A DNA stretch of 22,658 nt from Polysphondylium violaceum (Eukaryota; Evosea; Eumycetozoa; Dictyosteliales; Dictyosteliaceae), in assembly GCA_000277445.1 (NCBI GenBank), contig AJWJ01000395.1, positions 1-22,658 of the forward strand. The letters are read 5' to 3'. Under the pieces are notes generated by a model, which made no database searches, was not told where the DNA came from, and saw only the letters and a program-made list of their open reading frames with translations. Shown here one piece after another: positions 9,906 to 18,412 of this stretch; position 1 is the stretch's first letter; each line of letters opens with the position of its first letter. A program made the position numbers and the translations under genes.

Positions 9906-10904
9906 ATGGATAAAGCAATCATTGTCATTCATGGTGGAGCAGGAACTATTATTAAGGCCAATATGACTGATGAAAAAGAAGAAAAGTTTTTAAATTCTTT
10001 GAAAGCCATTTTGGTTAGGGGCAGAGAGATGTTGTCAAATGGTTCAAGTGCATTGGATGTTGTTCAAGAGGCTGTTAGAATGTTTGAAGAAGATACTCTA
10101 TATAATGCTGGAAGAGGTTCAGTTTTTACCTCTGATGCTATCAATGAGATGGATGCCTCTATTATGGATGGAAGAAATATAAAGGCTGGTGGTGTGGCCT
10201 CTGTGTCTACTATTAGAAATCCCATTATAGCAGCTAGAAAGGTAATGGAATGCACTCCACATGTATTATTAATTGGTAAAGGTGCCGAGTTATTTGCACA
10301 AAAAAATGGCGTTGAAATTGTAGATCCATCATTCTTTTACACTGAAAATAGATATCAACAATTATTGAGAGCTAAAGAAGAACAATCTTTACTCCTTGAT
10401 CATGATGGCGCTAATAAAGTAGAGGAGAGAAAACAAGAAAACAGTAATGATAGCAAGGCCACTAGTACAGATCCAATTGACCCTGATAAAAAATTTGGAA
10501 CAGTTGGAGCTGTTGCACTTGATATTCATGGAAATTTAGCATCTGCTACTTCAACTGGTGGAATGACCAATAAAATGACTGGGAGAGTTGGCGATAGTCC
10601 AATTATTGGTGCTGGTTGTTATGCAAATAATAAAACTGTTGCCGTCTCAACTACTGGTACTGGTGAAATGTTTATGAGAACTTTGGCCGCCTATGACGTA
10701 TCTGCAATGATGGAGTATACCGGTTGCACAGTTGAAGAAGCTGCCAAAAAGGTTGTATTTGAAAAATTACTCTCTATCCAAGGTGAAGGCGGTCTAATTG
10801 CCGTGGACAAAAATGGTAACTTTTCAATGACATTTAACTCTGAAGGAATGTACAGAGGTTATTGTAAAGTAAATCAAGAGCCAAATGCTTTTATTTATGA
10901 ATAA
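9906..10904 (+). CDS. Isoaspartyl peptidase / L-asparaginase (Ntn-hydrolase, ASRGL1-like)
   Basis: A single exon of 332 aa. Residues 9-13 are H-G-G-A-G, the family's N-terminal motif. The autoprocessing site is G198|T199 (F-G-T-V-G-A-V-A-L-D). Cleavage there frees T199 as the N-terminal nucleophile. The rest of the active site matches human ASRGL1 (T168, T186, R196, D199, T219) at identical spacing: T199, T217, R227, D230 and T250. The enzyme should cleave itself into alpha and beta chains and hydrolyse isoaspartyl dipeptides and L-asparagine. A charged, low-complexity linker (about 158-194) precedes the cleavage site. There is no signal peptide, which argues against the lysosomal aspartylglucosaminidase branch. 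AATAAA at 10900-10905 overlaps the stop codon. Confidence 0.95.
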   Translation: MDKAIIVIHGGAGTIIKANMTDEKEEKFLNSLKAILVRGREMLSNGSSALDVVQEAVRMFEEDTLYNAGRGSVFTSDAINEMDASIMDGRNIKAGGVASVSTIRNPIIAARKVMECTPHVLLIGKGAELFAQKNGVEIVDPSFFYTENRYQQLLRAKEEQSLLLDHDGANKVEERKQENSNDSKATSTDPIDPDKKFGTVGAVALDIHGNLASATSTGGMTNKMTGRVGDSPIIGAGCYANNKTVAVSTTGTGEMFMRTLAAYDVSAMMEYTGCTVEEAAKKVVFEKLLSIQGEGGLIAVDKNGNFSMTFNSEGMYRGYCKVNQEPNAFIYE

Positions 10905-10944
10905 AGAATAGAATAGAAATCATGTAACAAGTTTATTGTTTATT

Positions 10945-12417
10945 TTAAGCATTATAAGATGTTGAATGAGTGTTTCCACCTCTTCCAGTCCAGTTAGTGT
11001 GGAAGAATTCACCTTTTTTACCACCAAGTTTTTCATAAGTATGGCCACCAAAGTAATCTCTTTGAGCTTGAATTAAATTGGCAGAAAGAGTTGGACAACG
11101 ATAACCATCATAATAACTGAGAGCAGATGTAAAAGCTGGAGTTGGGATACCATGAAGAAGGGAAGCCGAGGCAACTTGTCTCCAACCAGTTTGAGCTACT
11201 TTGAGTTGATCGACAAACCATGAGTCACTCAATAAGTTTTCAAGATTGGGATTTTTATCAAAGGCCTCTTTAATTTTACCGAGGAAAGTACTTCTAATAA
11301 TACAACCACCTCTCCATAAAAGGGCAATAGATCCATAATTTAATTTCCAGCCATATTCTTTGGCGGCATGTCTCATCATGGTGAAACCTTGGGCATAGGA
11401 AACAAGTTTGGAGGCAAAAAGAGCATTTTTGACATATTCAATAAATTGTTTCTTGTCACCTTGGAAGTGTTTGCTAGATTCAGATGCATTTGGACCTGGA
11501 AGGATCTTGGCGGCCTTGACTCTTTCGTCTTTTAAGGATGAGAGACAACGGGCAAAGACACTTTCACCAATGAGAGTAGCAGGAATACCCATATCCAAGG
11601 CGTTCATGGCAGTCCATTTACCAGTACCTTTTTGACCGGCAGAATCGAGAATTTCATCAATAACATATTCACCATGTTCATCTTTTTTACCAAAGATATC
11701 AGATGTTATTTCAATTAGATAGCTATCTAATTCACTCTTGTTCCATTGGGCAAATACATCTTTTAACTCTTGATTGTTGAGACCGAGATAGTGTTTCATG
11801 ATAAAGTAGGCTTCACTGATCAATTGCATATCACCATACTCGATACCGTTGTGTACCATTTTAACGTAATGACCAGCACCGCCATCACCAACCCAATCAC
11901 AACATGGTTGATCTCCTGGTTGAACTTTGGCAGAAATAGCTTGGAGAATGGGCTTAATTGAATTCCAAGCAGCTGGATTACCACCTGGCATGATAGATGG
12001 GCCCTTCAAGGCACCTTCTTCACCACCAGAAACACCGGTACCGACAAATAAAATTCCTTTCTTTTCCAACTCTTTTACTCTACGGTCAGAGTCAGTGTAG
12101 AGAGAGTTACCACCATCAATGATAATATCACCCTTTTCGATTAAAGGCAATAACTCTTGGATAACGGCATCAACGGGTGAACCAGCGTGAATCATCATCA
12201 TGATTTTTCTAGGTTTTTTCAATGATTTTACAAAATCTTGAATGGAATCACAGCCAATAAATTTCTTTCCCTTTCCTCTACCATTAACAAAAGCATCAAC
12301 CTTTGCAGTGGTTCTATTGAAAACGGCAACAGTGAATCCACGACTCTCCATATTCAACACCAAGTTTTCACCCATAACGGCCAAGCCAATCAAACCAATA
12401 TCTGCATTTCCTGTCAT
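10945..12417 (-). CDS. gnd: 6-phosphogluconate dehydrogenase, copy A
   Basis: A single exon of 490 aa, the full length of decarboxylating 6PGDH. The N-terminal Rossmann motif G-L-A-V-M-G is at 11-16, followed by N-R-T at 34-36, the NADP-preferring signature. Catalytic residues K186, N190 and E193 lie in H-Y-V-K-M-V-H-N-G-I-E-Y-G-D. The C-terminal G-R-G-G-N-T-H-S substrate/cofactor tail is present. The enzyme converts 6-phosphogluconate to ribulose 5-phosphate, CO2 and NADPH in the pentose phosphate pathway. It is the downstream member of a tandem same-strand pair, with only 245 nt between the genes. The two differ clearly around residues 57-95 but share long identical nucleotide blocks elsewhere. 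Its stop lies 40 nt from that of the convergent asparaginase gene, and AATAAA on its strand abuts the stop (10939-10944). Confidence 0.97.
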   Translation of the reverse strand: MTGNADIGLIGLAVMGENLVLNMESRGFTVAVFNRTTAKVDAFVNGRGKGKKFIGCDSIQDFVKSLKKPRKIMMMIHAGSPVDAVIQELLPLIEKGDIIIDGGNSLYTDSDRRVKELEKKGILFVGTGVSGGEEGALKGPSIMPGGNPAAWNSIKPILQAISAKVQPGDQPCCDWVGDGGAGHYVKMVHNGIEYGDMQLISEAYFIMKHYLGLNNQELKDVFAQWNKSELDSYLIEITSDIFGKKDEHGEYVIDEILDSAGQKGTGKWTAMNALDMGIPATLIGESVFARCLSSLKDERVKAAKILPGPNASESSKHFQGDKKQFIEYVKNALFASKLVSYAQGFTMMRHAAKEYGWKLNYGSIALLWRGGCIIRSTFLGKIKEAFDKNPNLENLLSDSWFVDQLKVAQTGWRQVASASLLHGIPTPAFTSALSYYDGYRCPTLSANLIQAQRDYFGGHTYEKLGGKKGEFFHTNWTGRGGNTHSTSYNA

Positions 12418-12662
12418 AGTTTTCTAAATGATTTATTTTTTTATACACATCTAATAAATAATAATATTCATAAATATCTACATATACACACCATCCACAC
12501 AATGAAATTCATTTCAAAAATAAATAAAATATATTTAATTATTTGTATTCATTTACAAAAATGTGTGTGGGTGTGTGATTTTGATTTTTATCCAAATTAT
12601 ATATATCTTGTAATATGAATATGACAATCTATTATTATTATTATTAAATTATAAATTTTATT
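12418..12662 (-). promoter_or_regulatory. Spacer between the two gnd copies
   Basis: 245 nt of AT-rich sequence. It must hold the 3' end of copy B and the promoter of copy A. A TTATTATTATTATTAAATT stretch (about 12632-12652) lies just downstream of the copy B stop. No resemblance to the spacer upstream of copy B was noticed, so the two promoters appear unrelated. Confidence 0.45.
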
Positions 12663-14129
12663 TTAAGCATTATAGGTAGTGGAGTGAGTGTTTCCACCTC
12701 TTCCAGTCCAGTTGGTGTGAAAGAATTCACCTTTTTTACCATTAAGCTTTTCATAGGTGTGAGCACCAAAGTAATCTCTTTGAGCTTGTAAAAGATTTGC
12801 AGAAAGAGTTGGACAACGATAACCATCATAATAACTGAGAGCAGATGTAAAAGCTGGAGTTGGGATACCAGTGAGAAGGGAAACAGAGGCAACTTGTCTC
12901 CAACCAGTTTGAGCTTCTTGGAGTTTTTCAGTGAACCAACAATCTGTCAAGAGGTTGTCGAGATTTGCATCATGATCAAAGGCCTCTTTAATTTTACCGA
13001 GGAAAGTACTTCTAATAATACAACCACCTCTCCATAAGAGAGCAATGGCACCATAATTTAATTTCCAGCCATATTCTTTGGCGGCAGCTTTCATCATGGT
13101 GAAACCTTGGGCATAGGAAACAAGTTTGGAGGCAAAGAGGGCTTGTTTAACATATTCAATAAATTGTTTCTTGTCACCTTGGAAGTGTTTGTAAGATTCA
13201 GATGCATTTGGACCTGGGAGGATCTTGGCGGCCTTGACTCTTTCGTCTTTTAAGGATGAGAGACAACGGGCAAAGACACTTTCACCGATAAGTGTAGTAG
13301 GAACACCCAAATCCAAGGCGTTCATGGCAGTCCATTTACCAGTACCTTTTTGACCGGCAGAATCGAGAATAGTGTCGACAACGTATTCACCATCTTCTTT
13401 TTTACCAAAAATGTCTGAAGTGATTTCAATGAGATAGCTATTTAATTCACCCTTGTTCCATTCGGTAAAGACGTCTTGGAGCTCTTGATTGTTGAGACCG
13501 AGATAGTGTTTCATGATAAAGTAGGCTTCACTGATCAATTGCATATCACCATACTCGATACCGTTGTGTACCATTTTAACGTAATGACCAGCACCGCCAT
13601 CACCAACCCAATCACAACATGGTTGATCTCCTGGTTGAACTTTGGCAGAGATACCTTGAAAGATTGGCTTGACAGCTTCCCAAGCAGCTGGATTACCACC
13701 TGGCATGATAGATGGGCCCTTCAAAGCACCTTCCTCACCACCAGAAACACCGGTACCAACAAATAATAAACCTTTGGCAGCAAGTGATTTTACTCTACGG
13801 TCAGAGTCGGTGTAGAGAGAGTTACCACCATCAATGATAATATCGCCCTTTTCAAGGTGTGGGACCAAGAGATCAATAAAATGGTCGACAACCTCGCCGG
13901 CCTTGACCATCAACATCACTTTACGTGGGGTGGCCAACGATTGGACCAATTGCTCGATTGAGTGGCAGCCAACAAATTTCTTGTCCTTTCCTCTGCCGTT
14001 GACAAACTCGTCAACCTTTGCTGTGGTTCTATTGTACACGGCAACAGTGAATCCATGGCTCTCCATATTCAACACCAAGTTTTCGCCCATAACGGCTAAA
14101 CCGATCAAACCAATATCTGCTTTAGTCAT
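12663..14129 (-). CDS. gnd: 6-phosphogluconate dehydrogenase, copy B
   Basis: A single exon of 488 aa. All key elements of copy A are kept: G-L-A-V-M-G at 10-15, N-R-T, K185/N189/E192 and G-R-G-G-N-T-H-S near the end. It is two residues shorter than copy A, one lost after the start Met and one in the K-K-E-D-G-E-Y segment. Both copies look intact and catalytically competent, so this is a working duplication rather than a pseudogene pair. Different cofactor use or stage of expression is possible but not visible in the sequence. The gene is divergent from xrcc4. Confidence 0.97.
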   Translation of the reverse strand: MTKADIGLIGLAVMGENLVLNMESHGFTVAVYNRTTAKVDEFVNGRGKDKKFVGCHSIEQLVQSLATPRKVMLMVKAGEVVDHFIDLLVPHLEKGDIIIDGGNSLYTDSDRRVKSLAAKGLLFVGTGVSGGEEGALKGPSIMPGGNPAAWEAVKPIFQGISAKVQPGDQPCCDWVGDGGAGHYVKMVHNGIEYGDMQLISEAYFIMKHYLGLNNQELQDVFTEWNKGELNSYLIEITSDIFGKKEDGEYVVDTILDSAGQKGTGKWTAMNALDLGVPTTLIGESVFARCLSSLKDERVKAAKILPGPNASESYKHFQGDKKQFIEYVKQALFASKLVSYAQGFTMMKAAAKEYGWKLNYGAIALLWRGGCIIRSTFLGKIKEAFDHDANLDNLLTDCWFTEKLQEAQTGWRQVASVSLLTGIPTPAFTSALSYYDGYRCPTLSANLLQAQRDYFGAHTYEKLNGKKGEFFHTNWTGRGGNTHSTTYNA

Positions 14130-14790
14130 ATCTATATATAATTATCTATTTAGGAAATATATGTATGTATGTGTGTGTGTATTTTTTAAAATTATTAGAA
14201 TAAAAATTAATGATATGTTTCTATTTTTAACAATGAGCCAATATCATATCATACCTTTAAGTATGTGAAATAAAATGATGAAGCTCATGCACTACAACTT
14301 TTAGAGTAAAAAAAAAATTCAAAAAAAAACAAATTAAATAATTTAAAAAATTTTGTAAAAATGGTTTGGAGCACCTTTAAAAATGTGTCATGGGAAAATC
14401 GGAAGGACATTCACGAATCTTTTAAATGCAACGTATTTTTATATATGTTTTAATGCACAAAAAAAGACAGAGTATGCAGGGGTCGGATTCTGGAGTATTA
14501 GTTTCAAGATGCCGGAACAAAAATGAATGTGCTCAATTAATCACAACAGATTGTTTTTTCTTTTTCATATTTTTAGTAATAACACACCACAAGATACTGA
14601 AAATGTGAGTGAAAAAAAAATGAAAAAGTCTTCCCTCCTTTTTTCAAAATTATTTTTTCCATTTTCTAAGTATTTGTTTTTTTAAAAAAATTACATTGAG
14701 GAGTTACAATGCCATACATTCCACAATAGATTAATACATGAATCATCTCCACGACTCAATACACAACACAGAGTCGTTTTCCTGTATATA
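14130..14790. other. Spacer between gnd copy B and xrcc4
   Basis: 661 nt between divergent genes. The left part has (TG)n at about 14160-14180 and A-rich runs at 14307-14330. From about 14361 to 14530 the base composition is more balanced, with two overlapping short frames: 30 codons from ATG 14361 and 47 codons from ATG 14383 to TGA 14526. Neither resembles a known protein. The remainder is T-rich sequence leading to the xrcc4 start. No RNA gene was recognised. Confidence 0.4.
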
Positions 14791-16338
14791 ATGAATGAGG
14801 TATCTTTAACAAAGTTTGAGAATGTACCTTTGGGTAATAATGTAGTATCACTCAGTACCATTAATTGTCTATTAGTAAAGTGTATATGGCAACCAACCTC
14901 CTTTTCAATACATATCACTGATTTTAATAGTGTATGGTATTCAAATGGTTTGTATTATCATCACACTCGATATACATGTAGGGTGAATGTATATCTAACT
15001 TTATAAGTGTAGTAAATACAAAATACATAGAAACAGTTTTGAAGCCACCAGGCATGTCGATTGATCAATACATGAAACTCATAAAGGAATCATTGATTAA
15101 ACAAGACATTGAAAAGAAACAATTCAATTATAAAATAGAGAAATCAAAATCTGCATCCATAGATATAGAGGTATGTTGATAGGATATCTAGACATTGTGT
15201 GTACATAACAAATAGATATTAATGTTATATTTGATCTATATTTAGTTTCAAATATTTATTAAATTACAAGAATATGATCAAATTAATATAAAATCACCCA
15301 TTCAATTAATTAGGTCAAACAGTAATGACAACAGTAATGTTAGTGGCAATACCAAAGGAATTGCAACGACACAGCAATTTTTTGAATGGGTTTTCGATAG
15401 ATATAAGTATCTTGAAGATCAAAACCTTCAACTTAAAACACAAAATATTGACAAACAAACACAATTTGATCAACTATTGGATCAAAATCATCTATTTATT
15501 AAAGAAAAAGATAATTTAGAAAACGAACTCTTTAATAAGGTATAGTATATTGGTACAAGATATATATATAAACACATACTAATGCCTGCATGTGTGCGTA
15601 TATGATATGTAGTTTGTAATTATATTAAATGAAAAGAAAACGAAAATCAAAGAATACAAGAGTAAATATTTAAATCTATTGACAAGTGTAGAAAGTAAAA
15701 AGAACAATGATAGTGTAAATGATGAAAACAAAAGCTGTTGTAAATGTAATCAAAACAACAGTAGTATAGATAACAGTAGTCAGAATTATGAAGGCTCTCA
15801 AGAATATATGACACCTAAAAAAACAAGGAAAAGAATAACCCCAACACCATCGTCAGCAAACGAAAACAAAATGACATTTGACGAACATTCAATGACCCTG
15901 GGCTATATTGATGACGTTGATGATTATTTCAAAGTTCCTACAACAGTCAGAAAGAAATATAAACCAAATAGTGATAGTAGTAACAATGGCTCAACTACAC
16001 CACCTATTTCTACTGCTACCGCTACAAAAACCACAACAACAACTACGACTAATACGACGACAAAGAATCCAACTTTACCAATTCATGGTAAAAAGAAATC
16101 ACCATTAAAGGCGACACCACACTCAAATCACCAATATCATCAGTCTCCGAAAAAGCAATTGATTTCAAATCTAATTTCAAAAACTGCATCCACAAATCAC
16201 AATTATTTCCCATCGATGAAACCTGCCACACCGCTGAAACCCAAACATAAAGGCTTATTCGGTGGTTACAATGACGATGACGACGATCAAGATGTTGAAG
16301 AAGATATAGGTGCATCGGCTCTCTTGAACAACCTTTAA
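14791..16338 (+). CDS. xrcc4: XRCC4-like non-homologous end-joining factor
   Basis: Four exons: 14791-14947, 15031-15170, 15246-15539 and 15613-16338, with introns of 83, 75 and 73 nt and the frame kept, about 438 aa. Exon 1 resembles the XRCC4 head domain (S-F-S-I-H-I-T-D-F-N-S-V-W). A heptad-like stretch at about 150-220 (Y-K-Y-L-E-D-Q-N-L-Q-L) leads into [20 protein letters not shown], nearly the human [20 protein letters not shown]. That human segment is in the coiled-coil stalk that dimerises and binds DNA ligase IV. A basic T-P-K-K-T-R-K-R (264-271) is a likely nuclear signal. A Thr-rich tail ends in K-G-L-F-G-G-Y followed by acidic residues, reminiscent of the human C-terminal D-L-F-D-E-I. 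The exon 1/2 junction is the least certain: acceptor ACATAG at 15030 is in phase and gives a normal-sized intron. Confidence 0.9.
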
Positions 16339-16730
16339 GTGCACACACTTCACATGTAAATAGAATAGAAATAAAAAGAAATAAAAAAACACAAGAGAAA
16401 AAGATTTTTTTTTTGTTTTGTTGTAATATTATTTATATACATTGTTGTTTGGATAATATTACTTTTATACCAATAAATATATTTGTAATATTTGAGGAAG
16501 AGGTTGAATGGACTAGGGGATACGGACGCCATCCAAGAAAAAAAAAACAAAAAAAAGAAAAAACTCCATCATTATCACAACCAACATACACATATGTTTG
16601 TATGTGTGCTTGTTTGTAATGTTGTTGCTGTAGCTGTTGTTTTTTTTGTTGTTGTTGAGTGTTGAGTGTTGAATGTTGAATGTGTTGAGTATATATGTGT
16701 GGGATTGTTTTTGTATATTTTGTGATTGGT
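16339..16730. other. Convergent spacer between xrcc4 and eIF1A
   Basis: 392 nt between two facing stop codons, holding both 3' ends. A T run lies at 16406-16414 and an A-rich block at 16539-16562. On the right, GTTGTTG repeats pass into four tandem heptamers, GTTGAGT twice then GTTGAAT twice (16654-16681), with a further GTTGAGT at 16684-16690. Frames in this spacer are repeat-driven and not called. Confidence 0.5.
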
Positions 16731-17159
16731 TTAGAGGGAATCAATATCAACTTCAGCATCTGGAACGAACTCGAATGGAATATCACCATCGATATCATCA
16801 AAGGTATCGGTTTCGTTGATTCTGGCATTCTCTGGTAACTCACCATAGGTCTTTAAGTTACGGGCTTCGTCAGAGTTGTAACGGAGGATAACATCGGCCT
16901 TGTCATCTTGATAGTCTCTGAGTTGCAACAAGATGATGTCACCATTGTTGATCCACTCCTTCTTTCTGAGTCTACCAGAGATGTGACACAAACGTTTGGT
17001 ACCGTCAAAACATTGAGCTTCAAGACGACCGTTACCCAACATCTTTAAAACTTGAGCGTATTCTTGACCATCTTCTTTGAATTGAAGTTCTCTCTTTTGT
17101 TCGTTTTCGTTCTTACCTCTTCTACGATTCTTACCACCTTTACCCTTATTCTTTGGCAT
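16731..17159 (-). CDS. eif1a: Translation initiation factor eIF1A
   Basis: A single exon of 142 aa, the normal eIF1A length. A basic N-terminal tail ([20 protein letters not shown]) is followed by the S1-like OB fold at about 26-95, with the family signatures [13 protein letters not shown] and [12 protein letters not shown]. The acidic C-terminal tail ends D-I-D-S-L, close to the D-I-D-D-I eIF5B-binding end known in other eukaryotes. eIF1A binds the 40S A site, promotes scanning and start-codon choice, and recruits eIF5B for subunit joining. The segment just upstream is a (CA)n stretch on the coding strand (17161-17181), probably in the 5' leader. Confidence 0.97.
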   Translation of the reverse strand: MPKNKGKGGKNRRRGKNENEQKRELQFKEDGQEYAQVLKMLGNGRLEAQCFDGTKRLCHISGRLRKKEWINNGDIILLQLRDYQDDKADVILRYNSDEARNLKTYGELPENARINETDTFDDIDGDIPFEFVPDAEVDIDSL

Positions 17160-18412
17160 TTTGTGTGTGTGTTTGTGTGTTTAGGAACTAATAGGATTAA
17201 TTAACGAGATGAAATATATTAATATAAATATTGACAAGTGTCGAAACAACCCCGATTATATTTATAGCCGTGGATCTAAGAAAATGTAGTCGTATTATTT
17301 TAGGAATTGTTCAAGAAAGAAAAAAAAATTAAAAAAAAAATTAAAAAAAAATGTTTTGAAAAACAAATAACTACAAGAAATAAATCATAGGCATACCTAT
17401 ATAGGTAAAAAAATGTACTAACTTTTTTAATTTACAACAACCTGAAAATTAAAATTAAAAAAAATAGAAAATAAAAAACAAGACAAGAGAAGAAAGAAAA
17501 AGAATAAATAAAATTATAATTAATGAGTTTTTAATAAAAAAGAAAAACAAATGGATATTTATATGATTGTGTGGTTTGTGTGTGTGTGTGAAAAGAATGT
17601 GTGTGTGTGTGTGCGTGTTGTTCAAACAATAAAAATCCTAAAGGAATGTGATTTACTCCAATAAAACACAGTGTGAAAATGTGTGTGTGTGTAAAAAACG
17701 TTTAGACGAAAGAAATTTGTTGTTCATTCATTCAATAATGAATCATATTGTATGATGTGCAGCTTTGTATCATTATATGAATAGAATTTGTATCATAAAT
17801 GATTCAAATGATAAATGTTATTTTTTTCAAATTTAAATTTCTAGCTACAACAAATCCCAACAGTACCTAGATTACATTTGCTGTTTTGATCACATGACTA
17901 CATTATCCTAGATTAACCTAAACAAAGGGTCCCTATATTTAAATACCTACAATGAATACCTAAAAATCAAAAAAAGAAGAAAAAATTTTAAACGTGCAAG
18001 CTCCTCTTCCCACGCGCAAAAAATTTTCAGGCAGAAAAAAAAAAAACTACGAGCATACGAAGTTCATGGTTTTTTACACTCAATCAATAATTTCAATTGA
18101 TTGCACAGAATTAATTATCCTGTCTTTTAAAAGAGCCATGGTTTTTAAATTTATAATTCTAGATAAGAGTCAAAAGGTCGAAAACAAAGAACGCCGTCCT
18201 ATCATTTTTCAATCAAGGCGCATCCCTTCAATCTAATGTTTACAAAAAATCAAATTGATTTTATTTTTTATTTTTTTTTTCATTTTTTTAAAAGAGAGCC
18301 TTTTTTGATGAAGTTGCCTCCTAAATTGATATTTAATATAAACGAGGTTTTTTTATAAAATTATAATTTTATATTGTGTATATAAATTATCTGTTTATAT
18401 ATTCAAATAATA
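17160..18412. other. 1.25 kb spacer between divergent eIF1A and ILVBL-like genes
   Basis: This is the longest gene-free stretch. It contains homopolymer A runs (17321-17351), a 14-bp perfect palindrome TACCTATATAGGTA (17394-17407), and three GT microsatellite blocks between about 17567 and 17692. An 8-bp inverted repeat (caatcaat/attgattg) with a 7-nt loop lies at 18081-18103. An 80-codon frame at 17994-18236 resembles nothing I know and is not called. An AT-rich region at 18340-18400 is the likely ILVBL core promoter. No tRNA or snRNA-like signal was recognised. Confidence 0.5.
17567..17692. repeat. Interrupted GT/TG microsatellite
   Basis: Three blocks of alternating TG (about 17567-17590, 17598-17617 and 17680-17692) broken by A-rich sequence. 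They lie in the spacer upstream of eIF1A. Confidence 0.8.

Noticed and set aside
11408-13766. Plus-strand frames opposite the two gnd genes, similar to one another
   Set aside because: Their similarity simply mirrors the duplicated 6PGDH genes on the other strand.
14982-15030. Alternative XRCC4 exon 2 start at TGTAG|GGTGAA
   Set aside because: It would leave an intron of only 34 nt and is out of phase with the donor at 14947. The ACATAG acceptor at 15030 restores the frame with an 83-nt intron.
16433-16846. 137-codon minus-strand frame overlapping the eIF1A end
   Set aside because: It is driven by GTT repeats and antisense or out-of-frame eIF1A sequence, with no independent support.
17994-18236. 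80-codon plus-strand frame
   Set aside because: It resembles nothing known, has a basic low-information N-terminus, and may be chance. It is kept only as part of the spacer observation.
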